From contig NZ_POVU01000002.1 in NCBI RefSeq assembly GCF_003261585.1, forward strand, positions 457,566 to 521,565: a DNA stretch of 64,000 bases. Reading direction: 5' to 3'. Both the position numbers and the translations under genes were made by a program. The number at the start of each line of letters is the position of its first letter. The first letter of the stretch is position 1. Source of the DNA: Acinetobacter sp. MB5 (GTDB lineage Bacteria > Pseudomonadota > Gammaproteobacteria > Pseudomonadales > Moraxellaceae). The notes under the pieces are model-generated. The model searched no databases. It saw only the letters and a list, made by a program, of their open reading frames with translations, and had not been told where the DNA came from. Positions 9,332 to 20,353 of this stretch are shown here, piece after piece.

Positions 9332-10831
9332 TTAGAAATTTCGCGGATTTTCCAACTGGTTACGCTCAGTCATTTTGCTTGGATCATGCAATGCAGCCAC
9401 ACCATCATCCGCCTTAACATCGGTAATCTGTTCTGGGTTATAAACGGTAATGGTTTCATTGCCGTTTGCATCTTCCCCCACAATATACTTGATTCCCTTA
9501 CGATTCATTTTATGGCATACACGCTGATACCAACCTTTAAAACCATCTGTTTCTTCATGCGGATTATAGTAAAAAGCATTCATGACCGCAGGTAAACCTA
9601 ACCCACAGACTAGACCTGATGATAGTACCGTAATAAACGTATAACCAATTAATATACTGCTATATGGACTTAATGCTGGATGGTTGGCAACAGCCAGAAT
9701 TAATGCCAGTGATAAACCACCACGCACCCCACCCCAACTTAAAATCGTTAGACTGCCATTGTAGCTATTCTTACGAAAGCTTGGGAAAAAGGCAAAAGAC
9801 AGGAAGTTTGCAGCGAAACGGGAAATATGCAGAACAATAAAGGCAATAATGCCACCCAAAATCATGCTGGCATTGAGATCTAAAATAAACAGTTCCAGAC
9901 CAATTAAGGTAAACAGGAATGAGTTAATAATGCCTTCTACTGTATGCCAGAAATGATTAATTTCACGTGTCGAACTTTCAGGCAAAATATCTTGCCAACG
10001 ATTTCCGACAATCAAACCGCCAATCACACAGGCGATCGGTGCAGATGCATGGGCAAACAAAGCCACCAAATAAGAACCACAAGCCAACAATGCTGTGGTC
10101 AAAATCAAAGATTCTGGTTCATGTTTTCCACGAAGTAATCGCAAAATAAATTGACCAAAAGCCCAGCCAATTAATACCGCAACGATAATCTCGTAAAAGA
10201 GTGCATCCAATGTGCCAATTAAATTAAAGTTCTTGCCTTGAATCACATTCAACAAGGTCATAAACACGGCAATACACATGGCATCATTAAATAGCGATTC
10301 GCCTTCAAGCTTCACAATCAAATGATGTGGTGCACGAACAGAACTCAATACACCTTTAATCCCAATCGGGTCAGTTGCACCTAAAGCAGAACCAAGCAAT
10401 AACAACACCACAATAGGAACTGGATGTCCGACCAAGATTTGAAAACCAAAAAGCATTCCACCAAATAATAAAGCACATAACACCAAGGAAATACTGGCAA
10501 GAATGCTGATGGGTTTCCAATGGTTACGTAAATCAGAAATCTTAAATTTCAGCGCTGACGACGTTAAAATAAAACAAATCACACCGTTAATTAAAAAATC
10601 ATAAAAGTCGATGTGACGAACTGCATTCTGAATGTTATGAATATTAATCGTGATAAAGTTATTACCACTGAGCAGGCTTGCACCCCATTGTAAAATAAAG
10701 ACAAAAATGGCTGATACAATTGGCACACCAATCGCCTGAGGGAAACCTAAAACACGTTTATTGAAAATTGTAGTGGCAATAGATAGGGCAAAAACGACTG
10801 TGAAAACTTGTAAAATAAAATAGCTACCCAT
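9332..10831 (-). CDS. Na+/H+ antiporter, CPA1/NhaP type
   Basis: 499 residues with about 12 hydrophobic segments in the first 410 residues and a hydrophilic cytoplasmic tail. It matches CPA1 cation/proton antiporters: the ion-binding region LEGESLFNDAMCIAVF lies near residues 178-193, and the SWGGVRGGLSLALILA motif near residue 375 is typical of NhaP proteins. It exchanges Na+ (or K+) for H+ at the inner membrane. A GTG two codons upstream (10837) is possible, but the AGGG ribosome site is placed 6-7 bases before ATG 10831, which is chosen. No partner genes. Confidence 0.9.
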   Translation of the reverse strand: MGSYFILQVFTVVFALSIATTIFNKRVLGFPQAIGVPIVSAIFVFILQWGASLLSGNNFITINIHNIQNAVRHIDFYDFLINGVICFILTSSALKFKISDLRNHWKPISILASISLVLCALLFGGMLFGFQILVGHPVPIVVLLLLGSALGATDPIGIKGVLSSVRAPHHLIVKLEGESLFNDAMCIAVFMTLLNVIQGKNFNLIGTLDALFYEIIVAVLIGWAFGQFILRLLRGKHEPESLILTTALLACGSYLVALFAHASAPIACVIGGLIVGNRWQDILPESSTREINHFWHTVEGIINSFLFTLIGLELFILDLNASMILGGIIAFIVLHISRFAANFLSFAFFPSFRKNSYNGSLTILSWGGVRGGLSLALILAVANHPALSPYSSILIGYTFITVLSSGLVCGLGLPAVMNAFYYNPHEETDGFKGWYQRVCHKMNRKGIKYIVGEDANGNETITVYNPEQITDVKADDGVAALHDPSKMTERNQLENPRNF

Positions 10832-11050
10832 AAACACCCTACTGACAAATAATGTTGTTTTACATAAATAAAAGCTCTACGACGAAAAAATACGTCAGAT
10901 GTATTTTACAATTTTTTGGACTTTTTTTCGATAAAAATTTCAGTAAAAACTTAAAGAATGAAATTTTTAACTCAATTTAGATTAAATAATGAAATAAAAA
11001 TTATATTTATAGATTTTCTTTATTCATACTACATCAGTATATAAACATAT

Positions 11051-11898
11051 CTATTGTTTACGATGCTGTTTCAAAAACTTCCAGACCGCCTCTGTCGAAT
11101 CAAACTGATTTGCATCTTCAGCCTCTACCCACGTATGCCCTTCCTCTTTCAATAGATAAACCTGGAGATCTGCTTTACAAGATTTGTAAGACCAGACTTC
11201 AAACTGTTTAGAATCCGATTGTGTTTTCGACTGACACTGATTTGTTTTTTGCCAACGCTCTAGGGTTTGATTTAACGACAAAAATGGCTGGGCTTGCGCA
11301 CGAGCAACAAATCTCATCTGACTCATTCCACCCTCTATAGGTACAACACGATCTTTCAAACCATGCACAATCAGTAAAGGCATACTAGCTGGAGGTTGTT
11401 CCTGTCCCACAAACATGGCAGCAGAAACAACAGCCGCAGCTGCAAATGGCGTTTTCTTCTGAGCAATCAATTGATAGGTCAGCATTCCCCCGTTTGAGAA
11501 ACCGACCATATAAATACGATGTGAATTAACTGGATATTGCAGTTGTGCAACCTGTAGAACCGACTGAAAAAAGCAGCGTCAGCACTTTGCTGTTGTTGAG
11601 CTTGACCACAACATCCACCAGCATTCCAAGTAGCCGCTTGTGCATTGGGCGCAATGACAATCAAACCTTCGCGTTCAGCTACACTTTGCCAACGCTTAAG
11701 CATACGTGAAGCATTGCCACCACCTCCATGTAAAACCAACACCAAAGGTGCAGGCTGCTGCTGATGATGTGCATCAAGTACAAGATATTCTCGTTCAATA
11801 CCTTGTATCTGTAAATGCCGTTCAACTGGCTGTTGCGCCATGACCTCAGAGGAACCCCAAAAACCGAAACAGATCAACAGCAGAGTGACCCAACGCAT
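11051..11898 (-). pseudogene. Secreted alpha/beta-hydrolase (LpqC/PHB-depolymerase type) with frameshift
   Basis: A signal peptide starts at ATG 11898 (MRWVTLLLICFGFWGSSEVMA). The oxyanion motif LVLHGGGGNASRM and the conserved Trp-Cys region (TWNAGGCCG) follow in one frame. At the six-base A-run 11567-11572 (T-run on the coding strand) the frame shifts: one more base would join FFQSVLQVAQLQYPVNSHR in register with YMVGFSNGGML, where the catalytic Ser sits in GFSNGG, then the Asp near HGLKDRVVP and His in EEGHTW. All catalytic parts are present, so the gene is otherwise intact. The break is either a real indel in a homopolymer or a sequencing error. It ends just before the ypfJ-like gene's downstream side in the same direction (gap 13 bases). 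Confidence 0.8.
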
Positions 11899-11911
11899 AA
11901 GGGTATACCTC

Positions 11912-12814
11912 TTATAAGCTTTGCTGAAACGTATCACAGGCTGATAAGTCCTGTGCATGTAAGCCCTGCTGGAACCATTTAATCCGTTGCTGACTTGTCC
12001 CGTGAGTGAAGCTGTCAGGAACAATTTGCCCTTGGCTACGCTTTTGCAGATAGTCATCACCAATTTTTTCAGCAGCATCAACTGCTTCCTCAACATCGCC
12101 TTGTTGCAAGAAGTGTGTTCGCTGATTGTTATATTTTGCCCAAATACCAGCAAAACAGTCAGCTTGTAACTCTTGTTTGACTGAAAGCTGATTCGACTGT
12201 TTTTGACTCATCTGTTGGCGCTGTGCGTAAACCTTTTCAGAAATACCTAACAGGTTTTGAACATGATGACCCACTTCATGCGCAATCACATAAGCCATCG
12301 CAAAATCTCCAGCCTGATCCTGCCTTGAGAGCTGAGTACTGTTTTTCTCACCAGAAACCCCCAACTGTTGACGCATTTCAACAAAGAAATCTGTATCTAG
12401 ATAGATACTCCGGTCTGAAGGACAATAAAAAGGCCCCATCGCAGATTGCCCAGTCCCACAGGCTGTTGGTGTAGACTGACGATAAAGCACCAATTTAGCA
12501 GGGGTATATTGTAGACCTTGCTGCTTGAAAATGACTTTCCAGGTATCTTCCGTATCAGCAAGGACAGTAGACACAAATTGTTTTGCTTCTTGTTGCTCGG
12601 CTGTTGGATTTTGGATGGTTTGAGAAGAAGCTGGCTGCTGCTGTGTAGTCAATTGCTTGGTTACCTGATACGCCTGCTGCGGATCTGCACCAAAGAATTT
12701 CCATGCCACAAATGCAACCACGAGTCCCAGAATACTGATTCCACCCGTTTTCGCTGCCCCACCACCACGACGGTCTTCTACATTGTCACTTTCTCGACGT
12801 CCTTTCCATTCCAT
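11912..12814 (-). CDS. ypfJ: Neutral zinc metallopeptidase, YpfJ family
   Basis: 300 residues. The N-terminus holds a charged Arg/Gly-rich stretch (RRESDNVEDRRGGGAAKTGG) followed by one membrane segment (ISILGLVVAFVAWKFFG, residues about 27-43), then a long outer domain. The zinc-binding HEXXH motif is in AHEVGHHVQNLLG near residue 178, with a later Asp/Glu region (ELQADCFAGIWA) as third ligand area. It follows a Gln-rich linker. The YpfJ family is widespread and of poorly known substrate. The esterase pseudogene starts 13 bases after its stop, so both were probably one transcript. Confidence 0.9.
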   Translation of the reverse strand: MEWKGRRESDNVEDRRGGGAAKTGGISILGLVVAFVAWKFFGADPQQAYQVTKQLTTQQQPASSQTIQNPTAEQQEAKQFVSTVLADTEDTWKVIFKQQGLQYTPAKLVLYRQSTPTACGTGQSAMGPFYCPSDRSIYLDTDFFVEMRQQLGVSGEKNSTQLSRQDQAGDFAMAYVIAHEVGHHVQNLLGISEKVYAQRQQMSQKQSNQLSVKQELQADCFAGIWAKYNNQRTHFLQQGDVEEAVDAAEKIGDDYLQKRSQGQIVPDSFTHGTSQQRIKWFQQGLHAQDLSACDTFQQSL

Positions 12815-12829
12815 AGCAACACCTTTTAT

Positions 12830-13738
12830 TTAATTTGCACGACGAAAAATCTTGCTGATTACGGTCATTGCCACAAGGACAATCACTCCAGCAATCATGC
12901 CGATACCAAAATTGAGTAGCATAGGAGTAATGCTTCCCAAAATTTGTCCAACAGTTGGGATCACTTCAGCCTGATTCATTGCATGTTCAGTAAAATGATG
13001 GGCAAAAGGAACCGCATGACTGATAATGCCACCACCCACCAAAAACATGGCAATAGTCCCAACAACAGTCAATGTTTTCATCAACCTTGGAGCAAATGCC
13101 AATAGCAGATTTCCTATATACTGTTTTGCCGCTTGCTCTTTTTGAGTCAAATACAAACCCAGATCATCAATTTTAACGATTACAGCAACCAATCCATAAA
13201 CCCCAAGCGTCATGGTAAAAGCAATCAAACTCATCACAATAATTTTATCTAGGAGAGGAGCTGTCGCGACAGTTCCAAGTGTAATCACCACAATTTCAGC
13301 AGATAAGATAAAATCAGTACGAATTGCACCTTTAATCTTATCTCTTTCATAAGTGACAAGATCTTCTGGTAATTCTGGAATTTCACTGACATCAGTATGT
13401 TTTTTGGTTTGCAAAGTATGCAAGACCTTTTCCACACCTTCATAACATAAAAATAAACCACCCAACACCAAAAGTGGATTAATAATCCAAGGTGCAAAAA
13501 TACTGACAATCAGGGCCACTGGCACCAAAATACATTTATTGAGCAATGAGCCCTTTGTCACAGCCCAAACAACTGGAAGCTCTCGTTCTGCCTTTACCCC
13601 TGACACTTGTTGTGCATTCAGTGCAAGGTCATCCCCTAAAACACCCGCTGTTTTTTGTGCTGCTGTTTTACTCATTAAAGCAACATCATCTAATAAAGTT
13701 GCAATATCATCTAATAGTAGTAATAAGCTACTTGCCAT
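12830..13738 (-). CDS. DUF808 (YedI-type) inner-membrane protein
   Basis: 302 residues starting MASSLLLLLDDIATLLDDVA, the characteristic N-terminus of DUF808/YedI proteins; longer in-frame starts to 13828 are rejected for that reason. About six hydrophobic segments are seen, with the conserved cytoplasmic part around ERDKIKGAIRTDFILSAEI (residues about 165-185). Function of the family is unknown. It is followed 15 bases later by the ypfJ-like gene, suggesting co-transcription. Confidence 0.88.
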   Translation of the reverse strand: MASSLLLLLDDIATLLDDVALMSKTAAQKTAGVLGDDLALNAQQVSGVKAERELPVVWAVTKGSLLNKCILVPVALIVSIFAPWIINPLLVLGGLFLCYEGVEKVLHTLQTKKHTDVSEIPELPEDLVTYERDKIKGAIRTDFILSAEIVVITLGTVATAPLLDKIIVMSLIAFTMTLGVYGLVAVIVKIDDLGLYLTQKEQAAKQYIGNLLLAFAPRLMKTLTVVGTIAMFLVGGGIISHAVPFAHHFTEHAMNQAEVIPTVGQILGSITPMLLNFGIGMIAGVIVLVAMTVISKIFRRAN

Positions 13739-13904
13739 AAGTGGTCCGATATAAATTATTTTCTTGCATTGTAAAGTGTTTTTAAGATGCAAATCTAACA
13801 ATCTTGATGAATTGCCTGACTTTGGCATAAGACATCACTTCGCTTATGCCTTACAATAACTGCATTTTTGAAAAACGATCAAAGCACAGCGTTTAGGATA
13901 TCCC

Positions 13905-14918
13905 ATGACAACAGCAGATCAACGCCCAATTATTTTGACTGGTGACCGCCCAACTGGACAACTCCATTTAGGTCACTTTGTTGGTTCACTTCGCTCACGT
14001 GTTGGTTTACAAGACACACATCATCAACACATTTTATTAGCTGATGCACAAGCATTGACTGACAATGCCGATAACTTTGAAAAAGTTCGTCGTAATGTCA
14101 TTGAAGTTGCGACAGATTATCTAGCAGTCGGTATCGACCCGACTAAAACAACGATTTGTGTTCAGTCTCATTTATCTGCTTTAAATGAACTGACCATGCT
14201 GTATTTAAACTTCGTGACTGTGGCACGTTTAGAACGTAATCCAACCATCAAATCTGAAATTCAGATGCGTGGTTTTGAGCGTGATATTCCCGCAGGTTTC
14301 TTATGCTACCCAGTGGCTCAAGCTGCCGACATCACTGCATTTAAAGCGACAGTTGTTCCTGTGGGTGAAGATCAAATCCCCATGATCGAACAAACCAATG
14401 AAATTGTTCGTCGTGTAAACCGCCAAATTGGCCGTGATTTACTCCCAGAATGTAAAGCATTGCTATCAAATGTTGGTCGTTTACCTGGATTTGACGGGAA
14501 AGCTAAAATGTCAAAATCTTTGGGTAACACCATTGTGTTAAATGCGACAGACAAGGACATTAAAAAAGCTGTTAATGCAATGTATACAGATCCAAATCAC
14601 TTGCGCATTGAAGATCCAGGTCAAGTTGAAGGCAATGTGGTGTTTACTTATTTAGATGCCTTCGATCCAAACAAAGAAGAGTTAGAGGAGTTGAAAGCAT
14701 ACTATCGTCGCGGCGGTTTAGGTGATGGTACGGTGAAAAAACGTCTTGAAGGTATTCTAAAAGATTTGATCGCTCCAATTCGTGAACGCCGTAACGAGTT
14801 ATCTAAAGATCCTGACTATATTATGGATGTTTTGAAAGCAGGTACTCAAAAGTGTCAAGTGATTACCCAAAACACTTTAGATGAAGTGAAAGATGGCCTT
14901 GGAATGTTCCGTTTCTGA
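13905..14918 (+). CDS. trpS: Tryptophanyl-tRNA synthetase
   Basis: 337 residues, class Ic aminoacyl-tRNA synthetase that charges tRNA-Trp. The HIGH-type motif is TGQLHLGHF near residues 17-25 and the KMSKS loop is AKMSKSLGN near residues 200-208. GEDQIPMIEQTNEI near 148-161 is the conserved ATP/tryptophan site region. ATG 13905 has an AGGA ribosome site 7 bases upstream. Single-gene unit; the small-RNA gene follows in the 333-base space before sucD. Confidence 0.97.
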   Translation: MTTADQRPIILTGDRPTGQLHLGHFVGSLRSRVGLQDTHHQHILLADAQALTDNADNFEKVRRNVIEVATDYLAVGIDPTKTTICVQSHLSALNELTMLYLNFVTVARLERNPTIKSEIQMRGFERDIPAGFLCYPVAQAADITAFKATVVPVGEDQIPMIEQTNEIVRRVNRQIGRDLLPECKALLSNVGRLPGFDGKAKMSKSLGNTIVLNATDKDIKKAVNAMYTDPNHLRIEDPGQVEGNVVFTYLDAFDPNKEELEELKAYYRRGGLGDGTVKKRLEGILKDLIAPIRERRNELSKDPDYIMDVLKAGTQKCQVITQNTLDEVKDGLGMFRF

Positions 14919-14995
14919 GCAAAATGTCAGAAAAACCATCCCAAAAGTGACCATTTTTGTTAATTTCAAACAAAACGTGCAACAAATAGTGTCGT

Positions 14996-15175
14996 TTTTT
15001 TACGTTATTTAACACTTAGTCTATATAAAAGCCTATTAATTTAGTCTGCTTTTTTATATACTAACTCTATAGCGTTTAGTTGTTACAACTAAATGACATT
15101 TCTCCATTTTACGGAACTGTTTTCAGTTTTTCGTTGTTCTACGCAGTGGTCACCCCAACCATTGCGTATTTTTTT
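14996..15175 (+). ncRNA. aar: Aar-type small RNA between trpS and sucD
   Basis: The trpS-sucD gap contains two strong hairpins on the plus strand. One is TTTAGTTG / CAACTAAA (15075-15082 with 15086-15093, loop TTA). The other is a textbook terminator (15140-15150 with 15158-15168, T-run 15169-15175). From memory, A. baylyi has a small RNA of about 180 nt, Aar, exactly in the trpS-sucD gap and implicated in amino-acid metabolism; position and structure agree. The 3' end is well fixed by the terminator. The 5' end is not: the coordinate assumes about 180 nt, while -10-like hexamers at 15024-15029 and 15057-15062 would give shorter RNAs. Orientation plus, same as trpS. Confidence 0.65.
15140..15175 (+). 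terminator. Terminator of the Aar-like RNA
   Basis: TACGCAGTGGT pairs with ACCATTGCGTA (one G-T pair) around the loop CACCCCA and is followed by seven T. No other terminator is visible for trpS, so it may also stop trpS read-through. Confidence 0.85.
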
Positions 15176-15192
15176 GTCTAAAAATCCTCAAA

Positions 15193-15230
15193 AAAAATCA
15201 AGTTTCCACTTTCATGAAAACTTGATTTTT
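15193..15230 (-). terminator. sucCD terminator
   Basis: Thirteen-base perfect stem AAAAATCAAGTTT / AAACTTGATTTTT around a 12-base loop, ending in a T-run on the minus strand, 22 bases after the sucD stop. Confidence 0.75.
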
Positions 15231-15251
15231 AAACTTTAGAGAAATTACAAC

Positions 15252-16142
15252 TTAAACCAATTTTTTCTCTTTTAAGACTTCCAGCATGGTCGCACCAATT
15301 TCTGCAGGACTACGTGTATAAGCCATACCTGCGCGCTCAAATGCCATAAATTTCTCTTCCGCAGTCCCTTTACCACCAGAAATAATCGCGCCTGCATGCC
15401 CCATACGTTTACCTTTTGGTGCTGTCACTCCTGCAATATAACCAACAACAGGCTTAGTCACATTGGACTGGATATATTCAGCAGCTTCTTCCTCGGCCGT
15501 TCCACCAATTTCACCAATCATAATAATGGCATCGGTATCTGGATCATCTTGGAAAAGTTTTAAAGCATCAATTTGATTCATACCTGGAATCGGATCTCCT
15601 CCAATCCCAATACAAGTCGACTGCCCAAGTCCTAATTTTGTGGTTTGAGACACTGCTTCATAGGTCAAAGTACCTGAGCGTGAGATAATACCAATCCGCC
15701 CAGCTTGATGAATATGACCTGGCATAATCCCAATTTTACATTGGTCAGGTGTAATAATACCTGGACAGTTTGGCCCAATCAGACGTGTATTCTGACCACA
15801 TGTTTCCAAATAGCGTTTTGCTTTTAACATATCCAGAGTTGGAACACCTTCCGTGATCACCACAATCAAACCAATCCCTGTATCAATTGCTTCAATTACA
15901 GAATCTAATACATAAGGTGCAGGGACATAAATGACTGAAGCATCTGCCTGAGTCTCATTCACAGCATCTTGCATGGTATTAAATACAGGTAGGTCTAAAT
16001 GTGTTTGCCCACCTTTACCTGGTGTGACACCACCCACCACTTTCGTTCCGTAATTTAAGGCTTGTACCGAATGGAAAGTTCCGTTTTTTCCTGTGAAGCC
16101 TTGCACTAAAACTTTTGTATCTTTATTGATTAATACGCTCAT
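15252..16142 (-). CDS. sucD: Succinyl-CoA synthetase alpha subunit
   Basis: 296 residues. With SucC it converts succinyl-CoA, ADP (or GDP) and phosphate to succinate, CoA and ATP in the TCA cycle. The N-terminal CoA-binding domain begins [18 protein letters not shown]; the phosphorylated catalytic His lies in [17 protein letters not shown] near residue 248. It lies 11 bases behind sucC and is the last gene of the sucAB-lpd-sucCD series, followed by a terminator. Normal length. Confidence 0.97.
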   Translation of the reverse strand: MSVLINKDTKVLVQGFTGKNGTFHSVQALNYGTKVVGGVTPGKGGQTHLDLPVFNTMQDAVNETQADASVIYVPAPYVLDSVIEAIDTGIGLIVVITEGVPTLDMLKAKRYLETCGQNTRLIGPNCPGIITPDQCKIGIMPGHIHQAGRIGIISRSGTLTYEAVSQTTKLGLGQSTCIGIGGDPIPGMNQIDALKLFQDDPDTDAIIMIGEIGGTAEEEAAEYIQSNVTKPVVGYIAGVTAPKGKRMGHAGAIISGGKGTAEEKFMAFERAGMAYTRSPAEIGATMLEVLKEKKLV

Positions 16143-16153
16143 GCTGAAATTCC

Positions 16154-17329
16154 TTAATTATTGTTATGCTGTAATGTTGCAACGACTTTTTGTGCTGCAT
16201 CGGCCAAACCATTTGCAGAAATAAGTGTCAATCCAGATTCATCCAGAATTTTTGCACCCAACTCAGCATTATTTCCTTCTAAACGTACAACAACTGGAAT
16301 ATTGACATGGACTTCTTGAACAGCTGCAATAATTGCTTCAGCAATCATGTCACAACGTACAATTCCCCCAAAAATATTGATTAGAACTGCTTCAACCGAA
16401 CTATCGGCCAAAATAATCTTAAATGCTTCGATCACGCGTTCTTTAGTTGCACCACCACCCACATCAAGGAAATTCGCAGGTTTCCCACCATAAAGCTGGA
16501 TAATATCCATGGTCGCCATTGCTAGGCCTGCGCCATTGACCATACAACCAATATTCCCTTCGAGAGCAACATAGTTTAGATCATGCTCAGAAGCTTTAAG
16601 CTCTCTCTCATTTTCCTGTGTCTTATCTCTCAGTGCAGCAATATGAGGAAGTCGAAATAATGCGTTTGAATCAATACCAATTTTGGCATCGACACATAAA
16701 ATTTCACCATTTTCACGGATTGATAGCGGGTTAATTTCAAACAATGCAAAATCATTTTCGGTAAATGCACGATAAGCACCTTGCATTAACTTCGTAAAAC
16801 TATCAATTTGTTCTTCAGACAACTTTAAAGCATAACCCACTTGACGAGCTTGAAATGGCAACAAACCCACTAAAGGGTCAATACTAATTTTAATGATCTT
16901 TTCAGGTGTTTCTTCTGCAACTTTTTCAATTTCAACACCACCTTCAGTCGATGCCATAAACGTCACGCGACGTGATGAACGATCAACAACTGCCCCTAAA
17001 TACAATTCACGCTGTACAGGATAAACATCCTCACAAACCAAAACACTATTTACAGGTTGACCCAAGGCATCCGTTTGATAGGTCACCAACCTCGTTCCTA
17101 AAATCTCACCAGCATATTCAGCAGCTTCATCTTTGGATTTTACAACTTTTACGCCACCAGCCTTACCACGCCCACCTGCATGGACTTGGGCTTTCATGAC
17201 TGCAAACTTTCCAGCAAGTTTTTTATATGCAGCCACAGCTTCATCAGGTGTAGTCGCTAAAATTCCTTCTTGAACAGGTAAACCATATTGTTTGAGTAAA
17301 GCTTTTGCCTGATATTCGTGTAAATTCAT
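16154..17329 (-). CDS. sucC: Succinyl-CoA synthetase beta subunit
   Basis: 391 residues, close to the usual 388. ATP-grasp domain at the N-terminus ([34 protein letters not shown] near residue 47 is the nucleotide-binding loop) and the C-terminal ligase domain with [16 protein letters not shown] near residue 320. It forms the complex with SucD. A 290-base gap with a terminator separates it from lpd, so sucCD may also be transcribed separately. Confidence 0.97.
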   Translation of the reverse strand: MNLHEYQAKALLKQYGLPVQEGILATTPDEAVAAYKKLAGKFAVMKAQVHAGGRGKAGGVKVVKSKDEAAEYAGEILGTRLVTYQTDALGQPVNSVLVCEDVYPVQRELYLGAVVDRSSRRVTFMASTEGGVEIEKVAEETPEKIIKISIDPLVGLLPFQARQVGYALKLSEEQIDSFTKLMQGAYRAFTENDFALFEINPLSIRENGEILCVDAKIGIDSNALFRLPHIAALRDKTQENERELKASEHDLNYVALEGNIGCMVNGAGLAMATMDIIQLYGGKPANFLDVGGGATKERVIEAFKIILADSSVEAVLINIFGGIVRCDMIAEAIIAAVQEVHVNIPVVVRLEGNNAELGAKILDESGLTLISANGLADAAQKVVATLQHNNN

Positions 17330-17564
17330 TCTCGTACCTTTTTACTTATTACATTCACTTATTTTTAAAATCCATCTCGATGAGCGAGCTACAACAGCAT
17401 CATGCTGAAGTCTAATTGTAGTTGTATTAGAAATTTGTCCTGAACTCAACTCTTTACTACAAATTAAACATAATTCTCAAAAATATCGCAAAATTTGGTA
17501 TTTTTTATATAAATAAAAATACAATTTACTAACCATTAGTATTTATTTATCAATATCTTAAAAT

Positions 17565-17595
17565 AAAAAGAGCGACCAAAATGATCGCTCTTTTT
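17565..17595 (-). terminator. Terminator after lpd
   Basis: AAAAAGAGCGA / TCGCTCTTTTT, eleven perfect pairs with a 9-base loop, in the lpd-sucC gap. On the minus strand the stem is followed by a T-run. It separates sucAB-lpd from sucCD transcription, at least in part. Confidence 0.8.
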
Positions 17596-17620
17596 CAATT
17601 AAATTATTTAACTAATCTAA

Positions 17621-19097
<1,477 letters not shown>

Positions 19098-19114
19098 TAT
19101 TTTTATTCTATAAA

Positions 19115-20332
19115 TTAAAGGTCAAGGATTAATTTAGCTGGTTCTTCTAACAATTCTTTGATTGTTACCAAGAAACCTACTGCTTCTTTACCATCGATCA
19201 TACGATGGTCATAAGAAAGCGCTAAATACATCATTGGCAAGATTTCAACTTGACCATTCACCGCCATAGGACGTTCTTGGATTTTGTGCATACCCAAGAT
19301 ACCTGTTTGCGGCTGGTTCAAAATTGGAGTTGAAAGCAATGAACCGAATGTACCACCGTTAGTAATGGTGAATGTACCGCCAGTCATGTCTTCGATGCCC
19401 AATTTGCCATCACGTGCTTTATACGCATAATCACGGATGCCATTTTCAACTTCGGCATAGCTCATACGGTCTGTATCACGAAGTACAGGAACCACTAGAC
19501 CACGTTCTGAAGATACGGCAACACCGATGTCATAGTAACCGTGATAAACGATGTCATCGCCATCAATTGATGCATTCACTGCTGGGTAGCGTTTTAATGC
19601 TTCTGTAGCAGCTTTAACAAAGAAAGACATAAAGCCTAAACGCGCACCGTGACGTTTTTCAAAGATGTCTTTGTATTGCTTACGCATTTCCATGACTGGT
19701 TTCATGTTCACTTCGTTAAACGTTGTCAACATTGCAGTTTGTTGAGTTGCTGCAAGCAAACGTTCAGCTACACGTTTACGCAAGCGAGTCATTGGAACGC
19801 GTTTTTCAATACGTTCACCAACAGCCACGCTTAACGGTGTTACGTTAGCAGCAGCTGGTTTAGTTTGGTGATTCACAACATCTTCTTTCGTAATGCGACC
19901 ACCACGACCTGTACCTGCCACATCAGCTGCAGCAATACCTGTTTCGTTTAATGCTTTACGTACTGCTGGTGCTTGATCTTGAACTGCTTGAGCACGTTCA
20001 ACCACAGGCGCAGCACCTGCTTGTGTGTTTGCAGCCGCTTGTTCTACTTTTTCTTCGCTTTGAACAGCTTCAGTCGCTGCAGCGCCAGAAACAGCACCTT
20101 CTTGGAATTGAGCAATCACTTCGCTAGAAAGAACGGTCTCACCTTCACCTTTCACAATTGCAACTAAGCTACCATCAGCAGGTGCAACAACTTCCAATAC
20201 AACTTTATCGGTTTCAATATCACAGATCACTTCGTCACGTGATACTGCTTCGCCCACTTTTTTATGCCAAGTTGCAATTGTTCCGTCTGCTACAGACTCT
20301 GGGAATACCGGAGCTTTAATTTCGGTTGCCAT
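19115..20332 (-). CDS. sucB: 2-oxoglutarate dehydrogenase E2, dihydrolipoyl succinyltransferase
   Basis: 405 residues. Domain order is clear: one lipoyl domain with the modified Lys in [12 protein letters not shown] near residue 43; an Ala/Gln/Val-rich flexible linker (about 80-120); the peripheral E1/E3-binding domain ([27 protein letters not shown], about 125-160); and the catalytic trimer domain ending with the active-site His-Asp in [12 protein letters not shown] near 375. It carries succinyl groups from SucA to CoA. It lies 21 bases behind sucA. Complete. Confidence 0.97.
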   Translation of the reverse strand: MATEIKAPVFPESVADGTIATWHKKVGEAVSRDEVICDIETDKVVLEVVAPADGSLVAIVKGEGETVLSSEVIAQFQEGAVSGAAATEAVQSEEKVEQAAANTQAGAAPVVERAQAVQDQAPAVRKALNETGIAAADVAGTGRGGRITKEDVVNHQTKPAAANVTPLSVAVGERIEKRVPMTRLRKRVAERLLAATQQTAMLTTFNEVNMKPVMEMRKQYKDIFEKRHGARLGFMSFFVKAATEALKRYPAVNASIDGDDIVYHGYYDIGVAVSSERGLVVPVLRDTDRMSYAEVENGIRDYAYKARDGKLGIEDMTGGTFTITNGGTFGSLLSTPILNQPQTGILGMHKIQERPMAVNGQVEILPMMYLALSYDHRMIDGKEAVGFLVTIKELLEEPAKLILDL

Positions 20333-20353
20333 TATACTAGTCTCTCCTGATGA

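Noticed and set aside
13739..13828. Longer start for the DUF808 gene
   Set aside because: Family N-terminus is MASSLLLLLDDIATLLDDV; the 30 extra codons resemble no homologue.
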